From Dasypus novemcinctus (Eukaryota > Chordata > Mammalia > Cingulata > Dasypodidae), in the NCBI RefSeq assembly GCF_030445035.2, contig NC_080682.1, forward strand, positions 31,044,770-31,108,769: a DNA stretch of 64,000 bases, given 5' to 3'. Position numbers and translations under genes: made by a program. Of this stretch, positions 36,386-48,385 are shown piece by piece (positions within the stretch are counted from its first letter, which is position 1; the number at the start of each line of letters is the position of its first letter). Under the pieces are notes generated by a model. The model saw nothing but the letters and a program-made list of their open reading frames with translations. It ran no database searches and was not told the origin of the DNA.

Positions 36386-38945
36386 AAAAAATTATTTATT
36401 TATTATTATTATTTTTTAATTACATTAAAAAAAAATGAGGTCCCATTCAACCCCACCGCCCCCACCCCCCACTCCCCCCACTCCCCCCACAGCAACACTC
36501 TCTCCCATCATCATGACACATCCATTGCACCTGGTAAGTTCATCTCTGAGCATCACTGCACCCCATAGTCAATGGTCCACATCATAGCCCAGACTCTCTC
36601 ACGTTCCATCCAGTGGGCCCTGAGGGGATCTACAGTGTCCCATAATTGTCCGTGAAGCACTATCCAGGACAACTCCATGTCCCGAAAACACCTCCACATC
36701 TCATCTCTTCCTCCCATTCCCCAAACCCAGCAGCCCCCATGGCTACCGTTCCCACACCCATTCCACATTTTCTCTGTGGACATTGGATTGGATGTGTCCA
36801 TTGCACACCTATGTCAAGTGAGGGCTTAGATTCCATATGGGTACTGGATGCACTCCTTCTGCTTCTAGTTGTAGACACTCTAGGCTCCATGTGGTGGTGG
36901 TTGACCTTCTTCAACTCCATGTTAGCTGAGTGGAGTAAGTCCAATAAATCAAAGTGTAGGAGCTGAAGTCTGTTGAGGCTCTGGGCCTGGGTGTCATATT
37001 ATCAGTCCAGAGATTCAAATCCCCTACATATATCTTAAACCCAGCACCAACTACAATTCCAATAAAGTAGCATGCAACTCTTGTGAAAAGAGATCCCCTC
37101 TGAGTCCAATTCCATCACGCAGAAACACCAGCTCCAAAGAAGGGCCATCTGTCATGGCAGTGAACCCCTTCTGCCATGACCATAGAACCCGTGGGTCTCT
37201 TTATCCCTCAAAAGAACCAATACCTGGGGTTGTATCTACCTTATCTGTCTCTTAGACTCTGTTCAGTTGTACATAGGGGTATTCCTTCTGACAACCTCCA
37301 GACTCTTTTTTAGAGACTCACAGCCTTATAATCTCATTTCTCCTTTCCATTTCCCCCTTACATTAGGTCAAACCGCTTCCCGAAGTCATGTTATTATATG
37401 TAGACAGGTGTATTCTGCTGTTCCTCATTGAATCTTTAATTCAAGGTCATTTTCTAGTTGCTTCTTCAGCTGGTATGTGGTAGTGATCCCACGGTGCCAG
37501 GGAGGCTCCTCCCCGGGTGTCGTGTCCCACGCTGGGGGGAATGCATCGCATCTACACGCTGAGTTTGGCTGTGAGAGTGGCCACATTTGAGTAACATGAA
37601 TGCTGTCAGGAGGAAAACCCCAGGCACAATGCTACTCTAGGCCTTGTTCTTATTGCAGGTGTATAGGCTCAAAAGTGTAGCCATTAGTATCAAGAGCCCA
37701 CTGTTGGGCCCTCCTTCCTTCCTGGTTCTTGCCATTGCACCTGGAGGATTGCCGCTGCTCTCCCAGGGCCCACAACAGTGACCCCCCAGCCAGGAACCCA
37801 GTACCCCACCAGCTGTTGTTTTTAATTGTTTCCACTATGAGTATATATAGACATTACCATATACCCTGGGCATATGCCCTGTATAACTCCCTGTCAACCA
37901 TATATATCCTGTCAATAACATCCCATATCAGTATTCCTCCGCTGCCATTGTTGAACCACTCTGTGATCCAAAACTTCCCATAAAGTGAATCCCAACATAA
38001 TGTCAGCTTCAGAAGAGTCTTAGATCACCGAAATTCATATATACAATATACAGTATTTCCCCAGATCCACCATAAAACCTTTTCCCTTCCACAGCAATAA
38101 TCTTTTAACTTATTCATATCATATTTCCTGAAACTGATGTACAGATTCCGAAACTATAGTTTTCAAACAAGGTGACATTTGTGCTTACTATGTGGCCCAT
38201 ACTTTAGGTTGTACAGTTTTCTAAATTTTTTAGTTATCCTATGTTTTGTCTTATGGTTTTCATTATTAGTTTGTCGTCCCCTATATATTTTTGGTGTAAT
38301 ATTAGCTGTTTTATATTCATCCTCATGTACTCTCACATAACTCCTCTTTTGCCCCCTTATTTACCTTTGTTCCATGCATTGCACATCCATTTTCCCCTCC
38401 CCTTAGGGCCCACAACGCTTGCCAATCTAATGCCCTCGGTGCCGTCCTTTCTCACGAGAGATACAGTTCTCTCTATTCAACAGCATTAGTCTTCCCCAGG
38501 ATATGGGTCCACCCCACCCAATGGTAGAACCCACCTTGGCAAAATGAGCCTTCAGCTATTCCCTCCGGAGTCCGTCCCGCATCAGACCATACCCCCTGAG
38601 CGTCCTAGCCAGGTAACCCTCCTACTTATACTTTGATATGTTTTACTCAACATTTAGTTCTCAACGAACTTCTGACACTCTCCCATGTTCGTATGTTGCC
38701 CCTCCCTCCCACCTATTTCTTGAACCATATTACCCCTCTTCCCATCCCCATCCCCCCTCAAACCCAGAAAACCCCACCCAAAGGTAACCCCTTGCCCCCA
38801 TTTTGTCCCTTCTTTGTGCTCATACTTACCGCCAGCTCATCACAGATTCCACCCCTGCAGACATTAACTCACATCCTTCCTCCACCCCCCGATTTCCTGT
38901 AAGCCACTTTTCCAGACTCTAGCTCTCTGAGGCAGTTAACTTATT
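36386..38945 (-). other. L1-B 3' UTR with G-rich tract
   Basis: 2.56 kb, collinear with the L1-A 3' UTR throughout. The G-rich tract reads as C-runs on the plus strand at about 36453-36489. G-rich 3' UTR tracts are a recognised feature of mammalian L1s and are associated with quadruplex formation; the extreme UTR length is not typical. Confidence 0.85.
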
Positions 38946-41900
38946 TCAAATCATTGAGGTCATATAGTATTTGTCCTTCAATGCCTGGGTTGCTTCACTC
39001 AACATAAGATTCTCAAGGTTCATCCATGTTATCACGTGCGATTGTAGTGTATTGGTTCTTAAAGCTGAGTAGTATTCCATTGTGTGTATATACCACATTT
39101 TATTGATCCACTCATCTGTTGATGGACATTTGGATTGATTCCAATTTTTGGCGATAGTGAACAATGCTGCTATGAACATTGGTATACATATATCGGTTTG
39201 TGTCCTTGTTTTCAGATCTGGTGGGTATATACCCAGCAGTGGTATTGCTGGGTCATATGGCAAATCTATGGATAATTTTTTGAGAAACCGCCAAACTGTC
39301 CTCCAGAATGGTTGGATCCTTCTGCATTCCCACCAGCAATGGATGAGTGTTCCCCTTTCTTCACATCCTCTCCAGCATTTGTATTCTACTGTTTTTTTCA
39401 TGGCTGCCAATCTTATGGGAGTAAGATGGTATCTCATTGTAGTTTTGATTTGCATTTCCCTGATAGCTAGAGATTTGGAGCATTTTTTCATGTGCTTTTT
39501 AGCCATTTGTATTTCTTCTTTGGAGAAGTGTCTGTTTAAATCTTTTTCCCATTTTTTAAATGGGTTCTTTATCTTTTTGTTTTCGAGATATATGAGTTCT
39601 TTATATATGCAAGTTATAAGTCTCTTATCAGATATATGGTTGCCAAATACTTTCTCCCATTGTGTGGGTTCCCTTTTTACTTTCTTGACAAACTCCTTTG
39701 AGGTGCAGAAGGCTTTAATTTTGCGGAAGTCCCATTTATCTATTTGTTCTTTTGCTGCTCGTGCTTTTGGTGTGATATTCATGAAGCCATTTCCTATTAC
39801 AAGGTCCTGTAGATGTTTCCCTACACTGCTTTCTAAGGTCTTTATGGTCTTGGCTCTTATATTTAGGTCTTTGATCCATCTTGAGTTGATCTTTGTATAA
39901 GGTGTGAGATGGTAATCCTCTTTCATTCTTCTACATATGGCTATCCAGTTCTCCAGGCACCATTTGTTGAATAGGCCATTCTCTCCCAGTTGAGAGGGTT
40001 TGGTGGCTTTATCGAATATTATATGGCTATATACATGAGGTTCTATATCTGAACTTTCAATTCAATTCCATTGGTCTGTGTGTCTCTCCTTATGCCAGTA
40101 CCATGCTGTTTTCACTACTGTAGCTTTGTAGTATGTTTTGAAGTCAGGAAGTGTGATTCCTCCTATTTCGTTTTTCTTTTTCAATATGTCTTTGGCTATT
40201 CGGGGCCTCTTTCTATTCCAAATAAATTTCATAGTTAGTTTTTCTAGTTCCTTAAAGAAGGCTGTGTTGATTTTTATTGGGATTGCATTGAATGTGTAGA
40301 TCAGTTTTGGTAGGATAGACATCTTAATAATATTCAGTCTTCCTATCCATGAACAGGGAATATTCTTCCATTTATTTAGGTCTTCTTTGATTTCCTTGAA
40401 CAATCTTGTATAGCTCTTGATGTATAAGTTTTTTACCTCTTTAGTTAAATTTATTCCAAAGTATTTGATTTTTTTATTTACTATTGTGAATGGTATTTGT
40501 TTCTTGATTTCCTCCTGATCTTGCTCATTATTGGTGTACAGAAATGCTACTGATTTTTGCGCATTGATCTTATAACCTGCGACTTTGCTAAACTCATTTA
40601 TGAGTTCTAGGAGCTTTGTTGTAGATCTCTCAGGGTTTTCTATATATAGGATCATGTCATCTGCAAATAATGAAATTTTGACTTCTTCCCTTCCAATTTG
40701 AATGCCTTTTATATCTGATTTTTGTCTCAGTGCTCGAGCAAGTACTTCCAAGACAATGTTAAATAGGAGCGGAGACAATGGGCATCCTTGTCTTGTTCCT
40801 GAGTTTAGAGGGAAGGATTTCAGGATTTCGCCATTGTAAACAATGTTGGCTTTAGTTTTTTCATATATACTCTTTATCATGTTCAAAAAGTTTCCTTGTA
40901 TTCCGATCTTTTGGAGTGTTTTTATCAGGAAGGGGTGCTGTATTTTGTCAAATGCCTTTTCTGCATCTATAGATATAATCATGTGGTTTTTTTCTCTCAA
41001 TCTGTTTATATGGTGTATTACATTGATTGATTTTCTTATGTTGAACCATCCTTGCATACCTGGAATAAATCCCACTTGGTCATGGTGTATAATTCGTTTA
41101 ATGTGTTGTTGAATACGATTAGCAAGTATTTTGTTAAGTATTTTTGCGTCTAGGTTCATTAGAGAAATTGGTCTGTAATTTTCCTTTCTTGTGGTGTCTT
41201 TGTTTGGCTTTGGTACTAGGGTAATGTTGGCATCATAGAAGGAATTAGGCAGTGTTCCTTCTGTTTCGATTTTTTGGAATAGTTTCAACAGGATTGGTGT
41301 TAGTTCTTTCCGGAATGTTTTGTAGAATTCACCTGTGAAGCCGTCTGGCCCTGGGCTCTTCTTAGTTGGGAGATTTTTAATGACTGATTCTATCTCTTTG
41401 CTTGTGATTGGTTTGTTAAGATCATCAATTTCTTCTTTTGTTAGTATGGGCTGCTTATGTGTTTCTAGGAATTTGTCCATTTCCTCTAAATTGTCATTTT
41501 TGTTGGAATATAGTTTTTCAAAGTATCCTCTTATGATAGTCTTTATTTCTGTGGGGTCAGTGGTGATATCACCTTTCTCATTTCTTATTTTGTGTATTTG
41601 CATCTTTTCTCTTTTTTTCTTTGTTAGTCTCGCTAAAGGTTTGTCAATTTTGTTGATCTTCTCAAAAAACCAGCTCTTGATCTTGTTTATTTTTTCAAGT
41701 GCTTTCTTATTTTCTATTTCATTTAGTTCTGCTCTTATCTTTGTTATTTCCTTCCTTCTTCTTCCTGTTGGGTTACTTTGTTGTTGTTTTTCTAATTCCA
41801 TCAAAAGTGCAGTTAGTTCTCCAATTTTTGCTCTTTCTTCTTTTTTGATATATGAATTTATGGCTATAAATTTCCCTCTCAGTACCGCTTTTGCTGCATC

Positions 41901-42764
41901 CCATAAATTTTGGTATGTTGTGTTATCATTTTCATTTGTTTCAAGGTAGTCATTGATTTCTTTTGAGATTTCCTCTTTGACCCACTGTTTTTCTAAGTGT
42001 GTGCTGTTTAATTTCCAAATTGTCGTGTGAAGTCTGGGTCTCTGTTCCTTGCAAATTTCTAGGTTCACTCCACTGTGGTCAGAGATATTGTTTTGTATGA
42101 TTTTGATCTTTCTGAATTCATTAAGCCTTTCTTTGTGGCCTAGCATATGGTCAATCTTGGAGAATGTTCCATGTGCGCTTGAGAAAAATGTATATCCTGC
42201 TGTGTTTGGGTGTAATGATGTATAGATGTCTATTAGATCCAGCTCTTCTAATATACTGTTCAAATGTTTTGTTTCTTTAGTGATTCTCTTTTGAGATGTT
42301 CTGTCCAGAGTTGATAGTGGTGTATTAAAATCCCCCACTATAATTGTAGATCCATCTATTCTTTCACTTAGTTTTTCCAGCGTTTGCCTCACATATTTAG
42401 AGGCGCCCTTGTTAGGAACATAAATATTTATGATTGTTCGATCTTCTTGACAGATTGTCCCTTTCACTAAAATATAGTATCCTTCTTTGTCTCTCACAAT
42501 TGTTTCGCATTTAAAGTCTATTTTGTCTGATATTAATATAGCTACTCCTGCCTTTTTTTGGTTGTTGTTTGCTTGTATGATTGTTTTCCAGCCATTCACT
42601 TTCAACCTCCATGAGTCTCTGGGTCTAATATGTGTTTCTTGTAGGCAGCATATAGATGGGTCATATTTCCTTATCCAGTGTCCCAGTCTGAATCTTTTGA
42701 TAGGTGAGTTTAATCCGTTGACATTCAGTGTTATTACGTTTAGAGAGTTATTTATGGTAGCCAT
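38946..42764 (-). pseudogene. L1-B ORF2, one nonsense codon
   Basis: 1,272 codons, the usual L1 ORF2 length (human about 1,275). The endonuclease is at codons 1 to about 240, with [17 protein letters not shown] and VGDFNTPL motifs. The RT spans about codons 450-780 with the catalytic FADD at codons 700-703, at 40667-40656. The Cys-rich end includes [18 protein letters not shown]. The only break is a TGA at 40062-40064 (codon 901). L1-A has CGA there, so this is a likely CpG transition. The chosen start (ATG at 42764) matches L1-A's ORF2 start; the frame is also open further upstream and overlaps ORF1. Confidence 0.95.
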
Positions 42765-42844
42765 ATTTTGGTTGGATTTGTGTTTGTTATATTTTGTTTG
42801 TATTATTTTATTTTCCCCTTCTATTTCTGACTTTCTTGTTGCTT

Positions 42845-43816
42845 TTACACTCTCCTCCATCTCTGATTGTCCTGTTTTTCCCTTTCTTCCTGCAGAACTC
42901 CCTTAAGAATTTCTTGAAGGGGAGGTTTCTTGTTGATATACTCTTTCAGTTTCTGTTTATCTGTGAATATTTTGAACTCTCCATCATATTTGAATGCTAG
43001 TTTAGCTGGATAGAGTATTCTTGGTTGGAAATTTTTTTCCTTTAGTACCTTGACTATATCATACCACTGCCTTCTTGCCTCCATCGTTTCAGATGAGAAA
43101 TCAGCACTTAATCTTATGGAGCTTCCCTTGTATGTGATGGTTTTCTTTTCTCTTGCTGCTTTTAGAATTTTTTCTTTGTCTTGAGCATTGGATAATTTGA
43201 CAAGTATATGTCTTGGGGTGGGCCTGTTGGGGTTTATGACCAGTGGAGTGCGCTGTGCTTCTTGGATATGTACATCTGTCTCTTTCAGTAGATTTGGGAA
43301 GTTTTCAGCCATTATTTCCTGCAACACTCCTTCTGACCCCTTTCCCTTCTCTTCTCCTTCTGGAATGCCTATAATACGTATATTTGAGCGTTTTGCATTA
43401 TCATTCAGGTCCCTAAGTCCTATCTGGATTTTTTCTACCTTTTTATTGACCACTTCTACTATCTGTTTGATTTCCAATGCACTGTCTTCCACATCACTAA
43501 TTCTCTGCTCTGCTTCTTCTATTCTGCTGATATTTGCTGTAAGTGTATTTTTGATTTCTTGAATTGTGGTGTTCATTTCCATCATGTCTGTTATTTTTTT
43601 GCGCATGTCTGCAATTTCCCCTCCAAGTGTTGTCTTCATGCTGTTAACCTCTTTCATTACTTCATCAAATTTGTCGGTGAGAAATGTTCTGAGATCTTTC
43701 ATTGCTTGTGCGAAGTCCTGCCCCCCTTCCTGATTTTCAGTTTGTTGATTGGATTCAGCCATGTTTTCCTGATTACTGGTTTGGTTTGTAGATTTTTGTT
43801 GCTGTCTTGTCAACAT
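42845..43816 (-). CDS. L1-B ORF1 protein, intact
   Basis: 323 aa. It is a nucleic acid chaperone that trimerises and binds L1 RNA in cytoplasmic L1 particles. A charged N-terminus (about 1-50) is followed by a heptad-rich coiled-coil region (about 55-150, rich in L/I/M/V at spaced positions with '[16 protein letters not shown]'). Next come an RRM-like domain (about 150-250, '[13 protein letters not shown]') and a basic C-terminal domain (about 250-323, ending 'QRWRRV'). It is free of stops or frameshifts, unlike ORF1 of L1-A. It is a transposon protein, not a host gene; expression would depend on the upstream L1 promoter. Confidence 0.94.
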   Translation of the reverse strand: MLTRQQQKSTNQTSNQENMAESNQQTENQEGGQDFAQAMKDLRTFLTDKFDEVMKEVNSMKTTLGGEIADMRKKITDMMEMNTTIQEIKNTLTANISRIEEAEQRISDVEDSALEIKQIVEVVNKKVEKIQIGLRDLNDNAKRSNIRIIGIPEGEEKGKGSEGVLQEIMAENFPNLLKETDVHIQEAQRTPLVINPNRPTPRHILVKLSNAQDKEKILKAAREKKTITYKGSSIRLSADFSSETMEARRQWYDIVKVLKEKNFQPRILYPAKLAFKYDGEFKIFTDKQKLKEYINKKPPLQEILKGVLQEEREKQDNQRWRRV

Positions 43817-44510
43817 TTTTTCTTGATGGATTTAATCAGTTCCTTAGCTTCTTTGTCTAGTCTTGGAGATTAATTAGCTGTTGTTTTTGCGTAAGTGTTA
43901 TATCTTCTCTTTGTCACTTTGTTCTTCTTATTCCAATTTCTTATTGCTAGTTAAGCTCACTTTAAAGGAAAGTATTAGTGCTGGGGAAAGGCAATTGTGT
44001 AAGGAAGGAAAAAGTGTGAAGTAGTATTGGTGATATATGTTAACAAAGCAACAATATGAGTTCTGGGAGGATGGAGGTTAGATCATGTAAATTGTGTAGA
44101 GTTATAGTAGTAGGAAAGTACCTATAATGAGGTAGACGACTGAATATGGGAGGAATTTGGTACGTACTAAGAGGTTATTGTTTTCGTGAGAGAGGGAAAG
44201 AAAAAAGAAAGGTAATAGTTTCAGGGACGAATACCAGATGGAAAACTAAACAAAGGTATTAGAAATTAAGAGTTAGACACTTTGTGGATCAAAGAAAGGG
44301 AGATGGAATATAGGAGAGATAGCAGATGGTGGAGGATATCAAGTTGTAGGGGAAAGGGGATAGTGTAGATAGGCTAAATCTATTCACAGAGAAATGAGGC
44401 AGTGGAGGGTGAGGAAACCCAGCAAATGTGAGGTATTTCCTGTAGGACCTATTGTATTGTTAAGGTAAAATAGTATAAGAAGAATATTGGGGACAAGAAA
44501 GAGAGGATTA

Positions 44511-44538
44511 AAAACAACAACAACAACAACAACAACAA
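44511..44538 (+). repeat. (CAA)n microsatellite
   Basis: About nine AAC/CAA units inside the 5' UTR of L1-B, next to the GC-rich array. Confidence 0.9.
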
Positions 44539-44584
44539 GAAATAAAAAATAAAAAGAAAACAAAAAACAAAGAACAGAAACCCC

Positions 44585-45420
44585 ACCGCCAGGCTCGGCT
44601 GGGCTCGGCTGGGCTCAGCTGGGCTCCGGTCCCCCGCCTGCCGCCCGCCGCGGCTCAGCTGGGCTTGGCTGGGCTCGGTTGGGCTCGGGTCCTCCGCCCG
44701 CTGTCTGCCGCGGCTCGGCTGGGCTCGGCTGGGCTCAGCTTTCCCGCCCGCCACCCGCCGCAGCGCAGCGCGACTCGGCTCTCCTGCTCGCTGCCCACCG
44801 CGGCTCAGCTGGGCTTGGCCGGGCTCGGCTTCCCCGCCCACCGCCCGCTGAGGCGCAGCGCGGCTCGGCTCTCCCGCCCGCCTCCTGCCACGGCGCGGCT
44901 AGGCTCGGCTGGGCTCGGCTCCCTCGCCCGCCGCCCACCGCGGCGCAGCGTGGCTCGGCTCTCCCGCCCGCCGCCCGCCGCGGCACGGCTGGGCTCGGCT
45001 GGGCTCGGCTCCCTTGCCCGCCGCCCGCCGTGGCACAGCGCGGCTCGGCTCTCCCGCCCGCCGCCCGCCGCCCGCTGCCCGCCGCAGCTCGGCTGGGCTC
45101 GGCTCCCTTGCCCGCCGCCCGCCGTAGCACAGCGCGGCTCGGCTCTCCCACCCGCCGCCCGTCGCTGAGCGGCTGGGCTCGGCTGGGCTCGGCTTCCCCG
45201 CCTGCCGCCCGCCATGGCTTGGCTGGGTTCGGCTGGGCTTGGCTGGGCTCGGTTCCCCCGCCTGCCGCCCGCCGCGGCGCAGCGTGGCTCGGCTCTCCCG
45301 CCCGCCGTCCGCCGCGGCGTAGCTCGGATCCCCTGCCCGCTGCCCACCGCGGCCCAGCTAGGCTACCCTGGCCGCCGCCCGCCGGGGCTCAGCGCAGTGC
45401 CTGCTGCCTCGGCTCCGCCT
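44585..45420 (-). repeat. ~90-bp CpG-rich tandem array in L1-B 5' UTR
   Basis: About nine degenerate units. The core 'gc(g/a)cagcg(c/t)gg' on the plus strand recurs at 44763, 44853, 44943, 45033, 45127 and 45277, so spacing is 90, 90, 90, 94 and 150 bp. Each unit combines 'ggctcggctgggctcggct' steps with 'cccgccgcccgccg' steps. CpG density is far above the rest of the window. Long open frames occur on both strands only because the composition lacks stops; they are not genes. L1-A lacks the array at the same position. Confidence 0.9.
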
Positions 45421-46147
45421 ACCCAGGAGGGAATCCTCCACACGTAGCTGGGATCTCCGTGTATATTTCACAGACGGATCCTCTCTGTTACCTTCCCTCC
45501 AAATCGATGTCCAGACACCTCCGGACCAGGAAAAATCCCAAAACAGCCTGGTCCCAAAGAGTCTCCGACGCCTCCCAGCTGATTCCCCCCAGGAGCTAGT
45601 AACCGGGAAGTTCACTCAGCCGCCATCTTGCCTCCTCCCGTCCATTTTTTCATTTTTTGATACCCCAATTTATTTTTCCATTATTTAATTTTTCTAAATT
45701 ACTATGTATTCTATATCTAACCTTTAAACCTATCACTATATTCCTCTTTACTATTAATGGAACCTGGCTATATATTAGGCTTCCTTTTTAAAGAAATTTT
45801 GGATTACAGGGAGGTTCAACTATGGCTGGGAGGAACACTGGTGTGGCGTGTTATTAATAGGGGGCACATGGTTCGGAGACAGTTCTCCAGGGCATGTATA
45901 CAGGGTACATAAAAATGCTTGGATATTTTCATAGTGGTTTCAGTTAAAAACGACGACTGAGAGAGTGCTGAGTTCCTAGCCAGGGGAGCTCTATCACATT
46001 CCCCAATGGAATAGCAACAATCCCCCAAGTGCAATGGCAAAGACCAATAAAGATGGATGGTCCAACAATGAGCCCTTGATACTGATAGCTCAGATTATGA
46101 GGCTGTGTGCCTGAAATATGAGCATATTACATTTTGACCACCTAACA

Positions 46148-46440
46148 AATTGAAATATTTTAAAAATTTAATGTGGAGTAAAACTTTCATAGAATATGTC
46201 AATCAATAATTATTATTATTCTTTGTTACTAAAAATGTGCTCCCTCTCTTGTACCAAAAATATCTTTTATCAACATGTGAGCATTTTTAGTCATTCATCA
46301 TTGGTTGTGACACTCAATATAACTTGTTACCAGTAGAATTCAGTGAGCTCTGTTTCTAATAGTCGAACCTTCAGTTTCTGAAGACCGCGGTGTTGTATGC
46401 AGATAATTAAATACATAGTACTATTTTAGTGGGAGCAGGG
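46148..46440. repeat. Duplicated flank, unit A (pairs with about 63803-64000)
   Basis: 'tatgtcaatcaataattat' (46196) matches 63836-63855, and 'tctgtttctaatagt' (46348) matches 'tctgtttcataatagt' at the window end. The duplication therefore continues past the right edge. Confidence 0.85.
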
Positions 46441-48385
46441 TCATATGGAAAGTCTTAAATTTAGACATGTTTTTTATGTGCTTTCCTCTCATGCTAAACT
46501 ACTCCTAAAGACACTGATTTCAATTATTAGAGTGACATTCTGAAGTAAAACCTTAATCCCTTTGGAAGGCCAATTACAATATCCAATTGTAACAATGTTG
46601 TAGCAATGGAAGCTTGTGTTTTAATGGGATGGGCTGGAGGGAATTTGGACTACATAATCTGTAGAAGCAATTGTATTTAAGAAGCTAAATCTGTGTCCTG
46701 ACTAAACAGAGTTTACCCTCAAGTGATTTGCATCCCTGGGGGAGGTAAGCACCTAAAGGAAAAAAGAGATTAGAATAGAATCAGAAGAATTTGAACAAAG
46801 ACAAGATCACCTCATCCAAATATGTATTAGATAAGTAGATAATTGAAGCAAATCTCTTGGGTAATACAAATCCATTAGCTTCTGTAGTTGTCTAATGAGC
46901 AATTTTTAGCAATTAATCAGCATTATTTCCCACAGGAATAAATTTCATATTTAATCATGAGATCGGTACATAAAGAATGGTAATGAGCTGTAAAAAGGCA
47001 TTAAAATTGTCACCTAAATCACTTCTCTCAAAATTAGAAATAGGAATGCAATCATATGGTACTTGTCCTTTTGCATCTGACTTGCCTCATTTCTGTGAAC
47101 CAAATATATTGTGTAACATATTGTAAGATTCAAAAAAATTGTATATATCCAGTACATTTAACTGGGCTCTTTAATGTTTAATGCTTAATTGTATGTTTTT
47201 ATTTAACCATGTTTTCTTTTTATTTTTTAATTGTTTATATTTTCAACTATTAAATGTACAAAAAATTTCAAAAAGTAAAAAATATACTCGTTTCACTGAT
47301 TTTTCTGTGACAAGTCTCCTAATTTTATAGAAAGCAAGGTACATTACAAACATGTTCCTCTTTATTCCTAAGTGGGCGTTTAAAATAAACAGGAAATGAT
47401 ATTCAGTTTTGGTGTGCATAAATGGCGTATGCCTAATATATCTTAGTGTTTTTTTTAATTAAAAGATAAATTTTTCATTGTCTGATTTAGTGACAATACA
47501 ATCAACTGTACAAAGGCTAAGAATTCACATCAAGTATGCTTTACTTTTGTACATTATCTTGAAATATAAATCTAGAATCAAAGTTTAATGAACACATAGA
47601 AATCTGTGCTTGTTGGTAAATGGAAATAACTCAAAAATTATAAAATACCACTCCAAACCTAAACAGCACAGGAAACTTCCCCCAAGACTACTACTTTGCA
47701 TATTCAGATGATGCCATTTTCCTTATTTTCTATTTGCTCCCTGGGATTGTGTAATATTGTGGATGTCCACCTCACTTACTCATCATATAGCAACTTTATT
47801 AATGTTTTAGTGTTCAGCTGAAAGAAATATGGCCACTCTCTTCTTTGCTATTCTCTGACTTTGATCGCCTACATTGGAACAACTAAATGGTTTAGATGTG
47901 TTACTTGGATAACTTTTCTGTTCACTTAGAAACCTAAAAATCTGTGGAACACTAATTTTGATTTTCAAAACAATAACTTAATGTAGACACACAATAGTCT
48001 TCCATTAGAATAACAAAGAGAATTACTTTTTAAAAAGGGATTTGTATTCAGGAATTTATTGCAAGAAGTGCTTTGCAGTCCTCAAAATCTTTATGTCTAA
48101 GATTTTAGATGTTATGAACTTTACCTGTGTAAAGAGGTCTTAATAAAAATGTTGGATATATGAGATAATATATGAAATATAGTTCAGGAATCTATTAAAT
48201 AATGTATATAATGCACATCACATTTTTTTGAACTCCAAAATGGTCTTTATTTAAAATCATATAATTTTGTCCCTTAAATCCATTTCTAAGGATTTATTTT
48301 AAAGGAAAACCTGGAAATGGTAAGTTTTAAATGCATAATTTAATTCATAGAGTTTGGAAGCAGAAAAGATTCAGTAATCACATAT
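46441..48385. other. Unassigned AT-rich DNA
   Basis: No coding sequence or recognisable repeat over about 1.9 kb. Its partner, if part of the duplication, would lie beyond the right edge. Confidence 0.4.

Larger units (their letters stand above)
36386..45642 (-). mobile_element. L1-B: full-length L1, nearly intact
   Basis: 9,257 bp on the minus strand. Exact 16-bp duplication cattttttcatttttt (36370-36385 and 45643-45658). Order on the minus strand: 5' UTR (45642-43817) with a CpG-rich tandem array, ORF1 (43816-42845, intact), 80-bp spacer, ORF2 (42764-38946, one stop), 2.56-kb 3' UTR (38945-36386) ending with the G-rich tract and A-tail. It is inserted in the sense part of an older L1. Low damage and perfect duplications indicate a young insertion. 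Confidence 0.96.
43817..45642 (-). promoter_or_regulatory. L1-B 5' UTR, internal promoter region
   Basis: 1.83 kb. The outermost ~230 bp and the ORF1-proximal ~740 bp match L1-A. Between them lies the CpG-rich tandem array (44585-45420) plus a (CAA)n/T-rich stretch at 44505-44580. Promoter function is inferred from L1 biology. Confidence 0.75.
34627..46120 (-). mobile_element. Twin-primed (5'-inverted) L1 3' fragment, split by L1-B
   Basis: Pieces are 34627-35940 (antisense) and 35941-36369 plus 45659-46120 (sense). The exact 15-bp duplication agcatattacatttt flanks the whole (34612-34626 and 46121-46135). The antisense part corresponds to about 32180-33400 of L1-A and has its T-rich tail at the left end. 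The sense part corresponds to about 31385-32155. The two parts are adjacent in L1 coordinates but inverted relative to each other, with the switch at 35940/35941. This is the structure produced by twin priming during L1 insertion. It contains only 3' UTR sequence. Confidence 0.9.
34200..46147 (+). mobile_element. MaLR-like solo LTR, split by nested L1s
   Basis: Pieces 34200-34611 and 46136-46147 flank an L1 nest. The first piece starts tgtggatgg and carries AATAAA near 34579. The second ends cacctaaca. Unit B has the unoccupied site ('gcatttgtaaattt', about 63797). Target-site duplications are not clear, so family and ends are tentative, though TG...CA ends and gap in the duplication support an LTR of about 424 bp. 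Confidence 0.65.

Noticed and set aside
39148-39900. 250-codon plus-strand open frame
   Set aside because: It is the exact antisense of L1-B ORF2 C-terminal coding sequence. A similar antisense frame appears opposite L1-A ORF2 (29946-30437).
44665-45599. Long open frames (up to 306 codons plus strand, 180 codons minus strand) in the GC-rich block
   Set aside because: They come from a tandem array with few stop-compatible triplets in any frame. The block is the 5' UTR of L1-B, and open frames occur on both strands at once.
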